DNA of 64,000 nt from contig JBGPCQ010000002.1 in assembly GCA_041481895.1 (NCBI GenBank), positions 7,312 through 71,311 of the forward strand, given 5' to 3'. Below are positions 33,759-42,246 of this stretch, piece after piece. Below the pieces are notes generated by a model, which worked only from the letters and a program-made list of their open reading frames with translations, did no database searches and was not told the origin of the DNA. The translations under genes and the position numbers were made by a program. The DNA is from JAMPXD01 sp041481895 (GTDB taxonomy: Bacteria; Desulfobacterota; Desulfuromonadia; Geobacterales; Geobacteraceae). Each line of letters starts with the position of its first letter. Position 1 is the first letter of the stretch.

Positions 33759-35114
33759 TCAGAGCTTCTTGGCCGCCTCGCGGGCAGCAGTCACGACCGG
33801 GTCCCAGACCGGTGAAAAGGGAGGAGCGTAGCCGAGGTCGAGATTAATCATCTCCTCCACCGTAAAACCGGCATGAAGAGCGGTAGCCAGGGTGTCGATC
33901 CGTTTGGCCGAACCTTCCAGGCCGACGATTTGGCCTCCCAGCAGACGGCCGCTTCCCCTTTCTGCCAGCACCTTGACGGTGATTTCCCCTGCCCCGGGGT
34001 AGTACCCCGCCTTGGTCCGACTCGTGATTACGGCACTTACCCACTCGACGCCCATCTCCCTGAGCTCATTTTCCTGGAGGCCGGTACGGGCGACTTCCAC
34101 CTGACAGATTTTAGTGACGGCAGTTCCCACTACCCCGGGAAACGTGGCGTAGCCTCCTCCCAGGTTGATGCCCGCAACCCGCCCCTGGCGGTTGGCGACT
34201 GTGCCGAGGGCTATGTAGAAGGGCCTGCGGCTGACCAGATGAAACGACTCAGCGCAATCTCCTGCTGCCCAGATACCGGGAATGCCGGTTTCCATCCGCA
34301 CGTTCACCCGGATCGACCCTTTCTCCCCGAGCGGGATGCCGGCCGCGGCTGCGAGTTCCGTGTTGGGCCGCACTCCGAGGCCGAGTATCACGATGTCGGC
34401 CGGCAGGCTCCGTTTCTCGGTCATTACGCCGGTAACTTTCCCAAGCGTTGTCTCGAACCCCGTGAGAGTTTCCTCCAGGTACAACGTCACGCCGAAATCC
34501 CGTAGCGCCTCTGAAACCAGGTGGCCCATCTCCTCATCGAGGGTTCCCATCACCTCTGGCGACCGGGCAATCAGCGTTACATCCAGGCCGCGTCTGACCA
34601 GGGCTTCCGCCATCTCCAGGCCGATGTAGCCGCCGCCAACGACAACTCCTTTTTTTGCGCTCCCACCATCGAGGATCCGGCGCAGTTCGATACCGCTCTG
34701 AAGGGTATTTACCCCGCAGATGGCGACGGCGTCTGCGCCAGGAAGGTCCGGACAGACCGGCACCGCGCCGGTAGCGAGCAAGAGCCGGTCATAGGATTCC
34801 CACTCCACGAGGCCGCTTTGCAGATTGCGGACGCGAACCTTTCCCCCTGCCGCGTCAATTTCCTCGACTTCATGGCAGATGCGGACGTCGATCCCCTCCC
34901 GCTCCCGAAACTTTTCCGGAGAGCGGATTACAAGTGCATCTTCCCTGTCGACAACCCGGCCGACATAGTAGGGGATCCCTCAGGCGGAATAGGAGGTGTT
35001 GGGGCTTCTCTCGAAAACGACGATCTCCAGGTCGGGACGGCGCCGTCTGGCCTGGGATGCGGCGCTCATCCCTGCCGCATCGCCGCCGATGACGATAAGC
35101 CTTTCGTTGGTCAT
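33759..35114 (-). CDS. FAD-dependent CoA-disulfide-reductase-like protein, probable selenoprotein
   Basis: 451 residues if the UGA at 34980-34982 is read as selenocysteine. The start ATG 35114 has GGAGG 8 bases upstream. N-terminal FAD fold: LIVIGGDAAGMSAASQARRR. The UGA is codon 45, inside SYSA-U-GIPYYVG, exactly where CoA-disulfide reductases and NADH oxidases/polysulfide reductases have the catalytic Cys (about C43). The frame continues unbroken with a NAD-binding GGGYIGLEMAEALVRRG and FAD-binding IWAAGDCAE, to a family-like C-terminus (GYAPPFSPVWDPV). A stem-loop can form 15-37 bases after the UGA. tRNA-Sec is in this window. A sense-to-stop mutation is the alternative. Confidence 0.82.
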
Positions 35115-35457
35115 GGTTTTTCCTCCAGTGTAGAGTATCAGGAAAAGACGCGACTGTGTTACAGGTGGCACTAAACCTGACCAGCCCAGATTATTGTACC
35201 AGGTTTGGGGTTAGTTGCTCACGAAGTTGACCTTGTCAATCACTGCTTCTATTCTTTTTCTTGACGAAGGTGGTCTGACACCTTAAATTTGATATAATTT
35301 ATCAGAAGGATAGATTCCGGCAATCCAGGCAGGTACGTCATCGCCATCATTCTGCTCCAGGCAGCGGCAATAAGCCCTGAATGTCGTACATTCGGGGCTT
35401 TTCCGCATGGCATGTTTGTTCCGGATTTATCAGACAGCGGGAAGGCTTAAATTGATT
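35115..35457. other. Intergenic region with possible short transcript
   Basis: No gene is seen between the reductase and the PAP2 gene. TATAAT at 35293-35298 and a strong terminator-like hairpin at 35372-35402 bracket about 100 bases that could be a small RNA or an attenuated leader. Confidence 0.4.
35372..35402 (+). terminator. Strong terminator-like hairpin before PAP2 gene
   Basis: AAGCCCTGAATGT/ACATTCGGGGCTT pairs over 13 bp (one G-T) with a three-base loop and TTTT. It lies upstream of a gene rather than after one on this strand, hence attenuator or small-RNA terminator are options. Confidence 0.65.
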
Positions 35458-36087
35458 ATGAAACCTTGTACATTTATTGTTCATTGCATCTCGGCACTCG
35501 TTATTGTTACAGGTTGCAACTACTATGCAGATGCCCAATTGGCAAATTTAGTCAAACAGATTCATTTAAGCACTGCACTATTGGCACAAAACAGCGCTGA
35601 TATCCCGGATATTCTTTTCCCGATAGTCTGCGTTATAACAATAACTTCATGTGCATGCTATCTGTTCAGAGCAAAAAAAGAAATTTTCACCAGGTCCACG
35701 CTTTTTTCCCAACTCATTGCATATGCCGTTCCCATCTCATATATTCTCAAGTTGTGCCTGAAGTATATTTTCGGCAGAATCACTACGAGAGCATGGCTGG
35801 TTAATCCCGAGCTTTACGGTTTCAACTGGTTTCACGGCGGAGGTATGTATGAAGGGTTTCCTTCCGGGCACATGCTTGTCTTTACGACTTTGATTGCAGC
35901 ATTCTGGCGTTTCTATCCCCGTTACAGGTACTCATGCGTAATTTTATTACTGCTCCTGGCAGTTGCTTTAATAGGAACCAATTATCACTTTCTTGGCGAT
36001 GTCGTTGCGGGGATGTATCTCGGATTATTTGTTGAAGCGGGCACGTATCAGGTGTTAAATCGTCAGGGCAAGCATTACGTCCCATGA
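35458..36087 (+). CDS. PAP2 family membrane phosphatase
   Basis: 209 residues from ATG 35458. A hydrophobic N-terminus (about 4-22) and several further helices are present. PAP2 blocks: LKYIFGRITTRAW (about 99-111), FPSGHMLVFTTL (about 135-146) and GTNYHFLGDVVAGMYLG (about 177-193). The last has N/H in place of the more usual SRxYxGxH, but the catalytic His is kept. It is a likely lipid or isoprenyl phosphate phosphatase and AT-richer than its neighbours, which may indicate acquisition. Confidence 0.85.
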   Translation: MKPCTFIVHCISALVIVTGCNYYADAQLANLVKQIHLSTALLAQNSADIPDILFPIVCVITITSCACYLFRAKKEIFTRSTLFSQLIAYAVPISYILKLCLKYIFGRITTRAWLVNPELYGFNWFHGGGMYEGFPSGHMLVFTTLIAAFWRFYPRYRYSCVILLLLLAVALIGTNYHFLGDVVAGMYLGLFVEAGTYQVLNRQGKHYVP

Positions 36088-36172
36088 GACAATTCTCCAC
36101 AATCTCCGTCTCCGCAAATCCGTCTTTTCCATATCCCTCCCGGCCTCTTGTATTGTCGAGAATCATTCCTTT

Positions 36173-36871
36173 TTACATGCAGGGGTGGCTTACGCTGCCA
36201 TCGTTGATGAGGTCAGCCAGAGCCTCTTCCGCACGCTTCGGCAACAGCGCAAACTGAACTCCAAACCCTACAGGCAGCAGCGAACTGAATCTGTTAACCC
36301 AGGCTATTCTTCCATGACAGTCGATAACAGCTCCGCCAGGTAATGTAAAAGTAAGCTGGATAACGCTTTTTGGTATTCCGAAATAATCAGTGCTTAAGAA
36401 AGCCCCTCCGACGCCAAGATTATGTATAGTGCACGATATTGATTCATTATTTACTCGATAAACTGCTTTCATGGAGGTTTGCACCCGCTTTTCCCTCCGA
36501 TTGATACTCGGCAAAAATGAGCGGGCAACTGAAAGAAAAAAGACTCTATCCAAAGGTTTTGTTAAAAAAACATCGCAACCTGCAGAATAAGATTTATTTT
36601 GATCATCTTCATTACCTTTGGAGGTAACCATAACTACGGGGATAGTGCTGAGGGATGAATCCGACTTAATTGCACGGCAACATTCCGCGCCGTCCATCTT
36701 CGGCATCTGGTAATCCATAAATATGAGATCGGGTCGCTTCTTCTTTATCACCTGCATAGCCTCATGGCCATCCTTTGCCGTTAAAATTTCCACGGGTGAT
36801 GATTGAAGAAATTCTTTTTCAATTTCGATAAACATCGAATTGTCGTCGACTAGAAGTATAGTCCCATTCAT
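36173..36871 (-). CDS. Response regulator with PilZ domain
   Basis: 232 residues from ATG 36871 (GGAGGTGA 4 bases upstream; 36904 is an inferior start). Receiver domain (about 1-120): LLVDDNSMF, acceptor Asp in IFMDYQMPKMDG, K in FLTKPLD. PilZ domain (about 130-225): NRREKR supplies the R-x3-R-type c-di-GMP motif and IHNLGVGGAFL is a variant of D-x-S-x2-G. So a phosphorylation signal and c-di-GMP binding may be combined. A sigma-54 promoter and the palindrome array lie upstream. Confidence 0.88.
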   Translation of the reverse strand: MNGTILLVDDNSMFIEIEKEFLQSSPVEILTAKDGHEAMQVIKKKRPDLIFMDYQMPKMDGAECCRAIKSDSSLSTIPVVMVTSKGNEDDQNKSYSAGCDVFLTKPLDRVFFLSVARSFLPSINRREKRVQTSMKAVYRVNNESISCTIHNLGVGGAFLSTDYFGIPKSVIQLTFTLPGGAVIDCHGRIAWVNRFSSLLPVGFGVQFALLPKRAEEALADLINDGSVSHPCM

Positions 36872-36920
36872 ACTCACCTCCATTTTGAGCCTTTCTGGAT
36901 ACATGATTCACCTATACATT

Positions 36921-36936
36921 TGCAATGAGTGCGCCA
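36921..36936 (-). promoter_or_regulatory. Sigma-54 promoter of the REC-PilZ gene
   Basis: Minus-strand TGGCGCACTCATTGCA matches TGGCAC-N5-TTGCA with one mismatch and the exact GG-N10-GC spacing, about 50 bases before the start codon. Enhancer-type palindromes lie 66-180 bases upstream. Confidence 0.75.
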
Positions 36937-37002
36937 AAATAATTTCAATATGATTTTTCAATACGTTGCAGGCAATTAGTCCGGAATGCACCAAGAGTGA
37001 AT

Positions 37003-37104
37003 GTTAACAAAGTTTACGTTTTCATGGCTTGTGATATGAATAGTCTTGATGGGAGGGGAATTACAGATTATGTAAACAAAGTTTACATTGTAAATAAAGT
37101 TTAC
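37003..37104 (-). promoter_or_regulatory. Array of three GTAAAC-N3-GTTTAC palindromes (locus 2)
   Basis: Sites at 37003-37017 (GTTAACAAAGTTTAC), 37072-37086 (GTAAACAAAGTTTAC, perfect) and 37090-37104 (GTAAATAAAGTTTAC). Read towards the REC-PilZ gene, the pair spaced by 18 comes first and the single site 69 bases later, the same design as at 26008-26110. Likely binding sites for an enhancer-binding activator. Confidence 0.72.
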
Positions 37105-37125
37105 TTCTGGAGGGCCAATCGAGGA

Positions 37126-37311
37126 TTAAACAAAAAGCTGAACAGGTGAACAGACATTATCCTTTGAATTGGCCTCTTCTCCACAATTAAAACATACGAC
37201 GTTTGGAGTGCCGGTCGTGCGCGCGATCTCTCCTGTCATTTCCTTGCAGCGCAAAACACAGAGGTGGCCTTGGTGCTTCTCCTCACAACTGCATGGAGTG
37301 TCTTCTCCCAT
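37126..37311 (-). CDS. Small Cys-rich protein (61 aa)
   Basis: 61 residues from ATG 37311 (GGGAGGG 6 bases upstream). Seven Cys: PCSCEEK (C7, C9), HLCVLRCKEM, VVCFNCGEE and DNVCSP, so two or more pairs could hold zinc or an Fe-S cluster. I do not recognise the family. It lies directly upstream of the palindrome array and REC-PilZ gene, and resembles in style the three small Cys-rich proteins at 26224-26872. A TATAAT-like -10 is visible upstream at about 37365. Confidence 0.6.
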   Translation of the reverse strand: MGEDTPCSCEEKHQGHLCVLRCKEMTGEIARTTGTPNVVCFNCGEEANSKDNVCSPVQLFV

Positions 37312-37460
37312 AACGTCCCTCCCGGGCTGAGATACGGGCCAATTCAATGAGAAATATTACCCTATCATTATACTACCTTTTTCATTGGATACATGCGAAA
37401 GCACCACTCCTCAATAAAAATTCGGTCGAAGCGAGCTGGAAAAGAATCCAGGCCTCTACA

Positions 37461-37501
37461 ATGAAAAGCCCCGAAAGGATTACCACCTTCAGGGCTTTTC
37501 T
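37461..37501 (-). terminator. Terminator of the DUF2889/CoA-transferase operon
   Basis: On the minus strand GCCCTGAAGG and CCTTTCGGGGC pair around a short loop and are followed by TTTT, 30 bases past the DUF2889 stop. Confidence 0.7.
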
Positions 37502-37530
37502 CGTAATCCGGAGGATTCTCCGGCCACCCT

Positions 37531-37995
37531 TCACTCCTTATCCGCACGCTGAACCGGGCCGACATACCCGGCACAAGTGCCGCGCAGCTGCTGATGAATG
37601 GTGTCGAGCATCTCCCGTTCATTCTTGATGCCGGCGCTGGCCCGCACATTCAGAGCCAGGGGGAGAAGACCGAGAAGCAGGGTGCGCACGTTGCCGCACC
37701 CTTCGCTCCCCCCCAGGACCTCCAGGAGTTTCCGGTTCAGCCCTTTGCCGATCGGAAAACCGACCAGCCGGTCCAGGCGGCTCGAGACTTGGCGGCAGTC
37801 GCTGGTCGGTGATTTCCGGAATTCAGCGCGGGCGGAACGGATCGTCAAGGTTTCCCCGTCGGTGACGATCTCCACCAGGATATCGTGGAACCGGTCCCGC
37901 AGAGTGGCAGTCAGGGCGATCTTGCCATCCTCCCGTTTCATGACGCGGTAGGAGACGTCCCGCTGGAAGTCCTCCATGGTGTTCAACTGCTGCAT
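37531..37995 (-). CDS. DUF2889 family protein
   Basis: 154 residues. The pattern KREDGKIALTATLRDRFHDI, then IRSARAEFRKSPTSDCRQV and a Gly/Leu-rich helix (GLNRKLLEVLGGSEGCGNV) is that of DUF2889, which is found beside acyl-CoA and aromatic degradation genes. The function is not established. It follows the CoA-transferase beta subunit by 22 bases and ends the operon at a terminator. Confidence 0.8.
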   Translation of the reverse strand: MQQLNTMEDFQRDVSYRVMKREDGKIALTATLRDRFHDILVEIVTDGETLTIRSARAEFRKSPTSDCRQVSSRLDRLVGFPIGKGLNRKLLEVLGGSEGCGNVRTLLLGLLPLALNVRASAGIKNEREMLDTIHQQLRGTCAGYVGPVQRADKE

Positions 37996-38017
37996 GTGTA
38001 CACCCCCACGGAAATCG

Positions 38018-38839
38018 TCACCCTTTTTTCACCTTGGGGATGAAGATCTGTTCCGGGTCGAGCACGTCATGGATGATGTAGAGCTCTTGCCGGGTCGGAG
38101 GGAGAGTTTCGCCCGCTACGCGGGAAATGTCAAGATCGAAGTGGCACATCTCGCTGATCTCCGCAGGGCTTTTCCCGGGATGACAGGTATCCAGATAGAT
38201 GCGGCCGGTCTCCTCGTCGAAGCGGAACACCCCGGCCGTACTGATTACGGCGGACGGCCCGCCCCGGTAGGCGGCTCCATACAGCTCCCGGCGATGGACG
38301 AATTCGCCGCCGGGCCACTTCTTCACCCTCCAGCCGGGGCTCGTGATGTAACTGACGTTCGGGGTAAAGCGGCGCTTCTCGTGGACCATGATGAATACCG
38401 TCCGCCGTGCAAAGGAGTTGATATCAGGGTTGCCGCCGCTGCCAGTCAAGCGCAGTTCGGGATTCAGGTAATCTCCGATCACGGTGGTATTGACATTACC
38501 GTATTCATCCACTTCGGCCCCGCCGAGGAAACCGAGGTCCACATAGCCCCGCTGGGCGATGCTGAAGGCATCATAGAGGCCGGAAGAACGGGATGCCCCC
38601 ATTTCGCAGCGGGCATCGCCGACGGACGTCGGTATTTCGGGTGGCCGGCCGTCGAGAGTTCCCGCCTCGAAGATGAGCTTCAGGTTCGGCGCATGGGTCT
38701 TCTGAGCCAGCATGATCGCCACCATGGGGAGACCGGTGCCGGCAAAGACGATTTCATTGTCCTGTACTTCGCGGGCTGCGGCGCAGCACATCAGGTCGGC
38801 CAGTCCGTATTCTTCCGGAGTCGCATAGTCATTGTGCAT
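38018..38839 (-). CDS. CoA-transferase beta subunit (glutaconate CoA-transferase-like)
   Basis: 273 residues from ATG 38839. Belongs to family I CoA-transferases. Glu58 in LIFEAGTLDG corresponds in position to the glutamyl-CoA-forming residue of GctB-type subunits. Conserved glycine loops (FAGTGLPMVAIMLAQ, DLGFLGGAEVDEYGNVN) are present. Works with the alpha subunit two bases upstream to activate a carboxylic acid with CoA from acetyl-CoA or succinyl-CoA. Its exact substrate is unknown. Confidence 0.9.
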   Translation of the reverse strand: MHNDYATPEEYGLADLMCCAAAREVQDNEIVFAGTGLPMVAIMLAQKTHAPNLKLIFEAGTLDGRPPEIPTSVGDARCEMGASRSSGLYDAFSIAQRGYVDLGFLGGAEVDEYGNVNTTVIGDYLNPELRLTGSGGNPDINSFARRTVFIMVHEKRRFTPNVSYITSPGWRVKKWPGGEFVHRRELYGAAYRGGPSAVISTAGVFRFDEETGRIYLDTCHPGKSPAEISEMCHFDLDISRVAGETLPPTRQELYIIHDVLDPEQIFIPKVKKG

Positions 38840-38841
38840 GG

Positions 38842-39813
38842 TCACTGCCCCCTTTTCACGCCGGTCGAGTAGTTCAACGCGGTATTGGCCTTGAGTGAAA
38901 TCATGCGCGGCCAACCCAGCTTTTCCAGGTAACTCATATGGTCCTGCCCGTAAATCCACTCCCTGGCGAAGGCATCGAATCCCTCCTGAGTGCGGGTTTT
39001 GCCGTAGAAGTCTTTGAGGAAAGCCCCGTCCACATCGTAGCGGCCGAACATGCCCGTCGGATGAGCGCCAAAGGGGCACTCCAGGATATAATCCACCTCG
39101 AAGCTCGGGATGGTGTTCTGGTCGGCATTGCGGCGCAGGTACTCCTCCGGAACAATTTCTTCTGCCATGACGATGGTGATGTCGGCCGCCCTGGCCGCCT
39201 CGGGATCGGAATAATACTGGCCGTTGACCCGCACCGTACCGTCTTCGCCTACCTGCTGGACACACATGAGAGCCACATCCACCTTCACCGCCGGAATGAG
39301 CACCTGCGAGCCGGCGCCGAAGAAGGGGTCCTCGGTGAACTGGTACTTGTGCCTGGCGATGCGGGGATCCCTGCCGTCGCGCAGACCCGCCCGCCCCAGC
39401 ATATCGTACTCCGGATTGTGGATATCGGTCCCGAGCGCGGTCTGGGTCACGGCATAGGGCGCCCCCGCAGCCGCGGCGGCGAAGCGGAACATCATCTCGG
39501 CGTGGCTGTAGTCCTCGACGATGATCTCCTTGTTCCCTACCTTGCGGGAGAGATTGGCGCCGTATTTGCCGTACAGCTCGTGGCCGATCCAGCATGATTC
39601 CCAGATATCGACGCAGCCGGCACCCACCAGGAACTCGGTGTGGGAACCGCCCTGCACCTCAATCAGGTGGAGACCCTTGCGGTTTTGCCGGATCAGCTCA
39701 TAGACCACGGCGAACGGCCGGCGCCAGATGGTGAAGCCGGAAAAGGTCAGGGTAGAGCCGTCCCTGATGATCTCGGCCGCCTGCTGCAACGTGATGCGCT
39801 TACTGGTGCTCAT
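38842..39813 (-). CDS. CoA-transferase alpha subunit (glutaconate CoA-transferase-like)
   Basis: 323 residues with the family I alpha-subunit pattern (TLQQAAEIIRDGSTLTFSGF, HLIEVQGGSHTEFLVGAGCV, PEEYLRRNADQNTIPSFEVD). An AAGGAGGAAT ribosome site precedes the ATG. Forms the alpha part of the acid-activating enzyme with the gene at 38018. Its upstream neighbour is an acyl-CoA dehydrogenase across a 222-base repeat-bearing gap. Confidence 0.9.
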   Translation of the reverse strand: MSTSKRITLQQAAEIIRDGSTLTFSGFTIWRRPFAVVYELIRQNRKGLHLIEVQGGSHTEFLVGAGCVDIWESCWIGHELYGKYGANLSRKVGNKEIIVEDYSHAEMMFRFAAAAAGAPYAVTQTALGTDIHNPEYDMLGRAGLRDGRDPRIARHKYQFTEDPFFGAGSQVLIPAVKVDVALMCVQQVGEDGTVRVNGQYYSDPEAARAADITIVMAEEIVPEEYLRRNADQNTIPSFEVDYILECPFGAHPTGMFGRYDVDGAFLKDFYGKTRTQEGFDAFAREWIYGQDHMSYLEKLGWPRMISLKANTALNYSTGVKRGQ

Positions 39814-39834
39814 GCATTCCTCCTTTTTGAAAAA

Positions 39835-40029
39835 TCTTTCACCACGGAGACACGGAGGATAATCGTGAAACCGAATTAGCGGTAATGCACTGGGTATTCA
39901 GTATTAAAAGCGTTCAGATTCCAATCAACAAGATGATTTTGGTTTTTGACCCGTTTTGGCCTTAACATCACTCCAAAAAACGCTTTTGTTTTTAGTTTTC
40001 TCCGTGTCTCCGTGTCTCCGTGGTGGTTT
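39835..40029. repeat. Inverted repeat with CCACGGAGACACGGAG ends
   Basis: CACCACGGAGACACGGAG near the left and CTCCGTGTCTCCGTGGTGG near the right flank about 150 AT-rich bases. A sister copy lies at 46520-46684. Elements of this look are scattered through many delta-proteobacterial genomes; there is no gene inside. Confidence 0.75.
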
Positions 40030-40035
40030 CTCGCT

Positions 40036-41193
40036 TCAGGCGAAGTTGCGCAGGATCTCCCGTGAGATGATCACCCTCTGAATTTCATTGGTTCCCTCGT
40101 AAATCGAGGTGATCCGGGCATCGCGGGCGAACCGCTCCACCGGGAAATCCTGCGTGTAGCCGTAGCCGCCGAGCATTTGCACAGCCTTGTAGCAGGCATT
40201 ATTTGCCGCCTCGGTGGCGAACATCTTGGCCATGGAAGCCTCTTTAGCGAAGGATTTCCCCGTCTCCTTGCGGAAGGCGGCGCTCATCAGGAGCAGCCGG
40301 GCCGCCTCCAGTTCGGTGTAGGCATCGGCGATCATCCACTGGATCGCCTGGAAGTTGCTGATCTTCTGGCCGAACTGCACCCGCTCCGTGGCATACCTGG
40401 TGGCAAAGTCCATGGCCGCCAGCCCCACACCGAGTCCGAGAGAACCGATCCCGATCCGCCCGCCAGCCAGTTCGGCCACGGCAATCCGGAAGCCGTCATT
40501 GAGTTTCCCCATCAGGGCGCTTTTGGGGATGCGACAGTTGTCGAAGACCAATTCGTTGGTAGCGGAAGCGCGCTGCCCCATTTTATGCTCTTCCTTGCCA
40601 ATGATGAGACCGGGCGTTCCAGCCTCGATAAGGAAGCAGCTGATCCCCTTCCCCTTCGGCGCATCCTTGTCGGTTACCGCCCAGACTACGAAGACCCCGG
40701 CATAGGGAGCGCTGGTGATAAATATCTTGGAGCCGTTCAGCACGAAATCATCCCCGTCCGTCACGGCCCGGGTGCACATGGCCGACGGATCGGAACCTGC
40801 GCCGGTCTCGGTAAGTCCGAAACTCCCCGCCGCATACTCACCGGAACAGATCCTGGGGATGTAGGCCTGCTTCTGTTCCTCGGAGCCGACCGCCTGGATC
40901 ACTTCGCAGACCATGTTGTTGACCGACACGGTCACCGCCGTCGAGGCGCACGCCCGGGCAATCTCGACCATCGCAGCGCTGAAAGCCACCACCCCGGCCT
41001 CGGAACCGCCGTAAGCATCCTGGACATTCAAACCCATGAAGCCCAGTTCGGCCAGCTTTTTCAGGTTGGCAAGGAACGCCGGCTGGTCCCCTTCCCGGTC
41101 AAGCTTGGCTGCCAGCGGTTCCAGCTCGGCCCTGGCGAATTCCCGGGCGGTCTCCTGGATCAATTTCTGCTCTTCAGTCAGTTCAAGATACAT
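40036..41193 (-). CDS. Acyl-CoA dehydrogenase (first of two)
   Basis: 385 residues in three domains (helical, beta, helical). FAD/substrate signatures are FGLTETGAGSDPSAM and ATNELVFDNCRIPKSALMG, and the catalytic base Glu lies in the C-terminal TSIYEGTNEIQR. Length and motifs match short/branched-chain acyl-CoA dehydrogenases. Electrons go to ETF, whose genes lie immediately upstream in the operon (41234-43023). The substrate may be a branched or dicarboxylic acyl-CoA given the CoA-transferase downstream. Confidence 0.93.
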   Translation of the reverse strand: MYLELTEEQKLIQETAREFARAELEPLAAKLDREGDQPAFLANLKKLAELGFMGLNVQDAYGGSEAGVVAFSAAMVEIARACASTAVTVSVNNMVCEVIQAVGSEEQKQAYIPRICSGEYAAGSFGLTETGAGSDPSAMCTRAVTDGDDFVLNGSKIFITSAPYAGVFVVWAVTDKDAPKGKGISCFLIEAGTPGLIIGKEEHKMGQRASATNELVFDNCRIPKSALMGKLNDGFRIAVAELAGGRIGIGSLGLGVGLAAMDFATRYATERVQFGQKISNFQAIQWMIADAYTELEAARLLLMSAAFRKETGKSFAKEASMAKMFATEAANNACYKAVQMLGGYGYTQDFPVERFARDARITSIYEGTNEIQRVIISREILRNFA

Positions 41194-41233
41194 GCCGCCT
41201 CCTCTGTTCCAACCAATTCTGCCGGGTTCGTCT

Positions 41234-42148
41234 TCATTTCTGTACCCTGGCTGTCAACGCCGGCACGAACTGCATGACATCGGCCACCACCAGCACATCC
41301 GCCACCTCGCCGATCGGAGCATCCTTGTCCTTGTTGATGGCAACGATGAAATCGGACTTCTTCATCCCTGCCAGGTGCTGGATGGCGCCGCTGATGCCGC
41401 AGGCCACGTACAGCTTCGGACCGACGGTCTGGCCGGTGGTCCCAACCTGGTGGTCATGCTCGACCCAGCCGGCATCGACCACCGGCCGGCTCGCGCCGAG
41501 CTCGCCGCCGAGAGCCCTGGCCAGGGCGGCGATGACCGGGACGTTGTCCTTCTTGCCGATGCCGCGCCCGGCGCTGACGATCACCTCGGCTCGCGCCAGG
41601 TCGACCCCCCTGGCTTCCGCCGGCTCGTAACCGACAAATTCCACCTTGCCGGTGCCGGCGATCTCCAGCTTTTCCAGCTGCGGCGTCCCCTGCGGTTCGC
41701 CCGGAGGGGTGAAGGCTCCGGCCTGGATGGTCAGAACAGCTTTCGCTGTGGCTGGCTTGACAGTGCGACGCATCTTGGCGTTGCAGCAGCCCACTTCAAA
41801 GCCATTTTCATTTACGCCGGTGACTTCAGACACCTGGCCGACCTTCAACGCCGCGGCTACCCGCGGCGCCAGATCCCAGCCGTAGGATGAATGGACAAAT
41901 ACGATATAATCGGGATCTTCCTTTGCCGCCGCCGCCAGAACCAGCGTCTTGTGCAAGTCGGGGTTATATTCGCCATAGCTGACGGCATCGGCCAGGTAGA
42001 CCTTGCCGCTGTAACGGGGGACATTGGCCGCATCACCGATAAGGAGCATGGCGGTGTCGGCCCCCAGTCTGTCCGCAAAGGCCAGCAGCTCATAGCTGGA
42101 ATCGAGGAGTTTTCCTTCCCGGTATTCGCAGATGAGTAAAGCTTTCAT
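41234..42148 (-). CDS. etfA: Electron transfer flavoprotein alpha subunit
   Basis: 304 residues from ATG 42148 (GGAGG 5 bases upstream). The C-terminal FAD-binding domain shows VSAGRGIGKKDNVP, VGTTGQTVGPKLYVACGISG and AINKDKDAPIGEVADVLVV. It has no extra N-terminal ferredoxin domain, so it is not the bifurcating type. Accepts electrons from the acyl-CoA dehydrogenases and passes them to the EMO-like membrane protein encoded two genes upstream. Confidence 0.94.
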   Translation of the reverse strand: MKALLICEYREGKLLDSSYELLAFADRLGADTAMLLIGDAANVPRYSGKVYLADAVSYGEYNPDLHKTLVLAAAAKEDPDYIVFVHSSYGWDLAPRVAAALKVGQVSEVTGVNENGFEVGCCNAKMRRTVKPATAKAVLTIQAGAFTPPGEPQGTPQLEKLEIAGTGKVEFVGYEPAEARGVDLARAEVIVSAGRGIGKKDNVPVIAALARALGGELGASRPVVDAGWVEHDHQVGTTGQTVGPKLYVACGISGAIQHLAGMKKSDFIVAINKDKDAPIGEVADVLVVADVMQFVPALTARVQK

Positions 42149-42159
42149 AGAAGCCTCCA

Positions 42160-42246
42160 TAAGCGCGGGAGAACGGAAGCTCGGAAGGCTGGAAGGAGAT
42201 AAAATCTACCTTCCGCGCTTCCGCGCTTCAGATTTCCGCTCCATAA
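42160..42246. repeat. Short inverted repeat between etfB and etfA
   Basis: AAGCGCGGGAGAACGGAAGC and the later CTTCCGCGCTTCCGCGCTT form an imperfect hairpin around GGAAGG-rich sequence. It may trim or tune the etf transcript. Confidence 0.5.

Noticed and set aside
38018..39595. One long 525-codon frame spanning both CoA-transferase genes
   Set aside because: Its first half is antisense-frame noise within the alpha subunit gene; only the part from ATG 38839 resembles the beta subunit.
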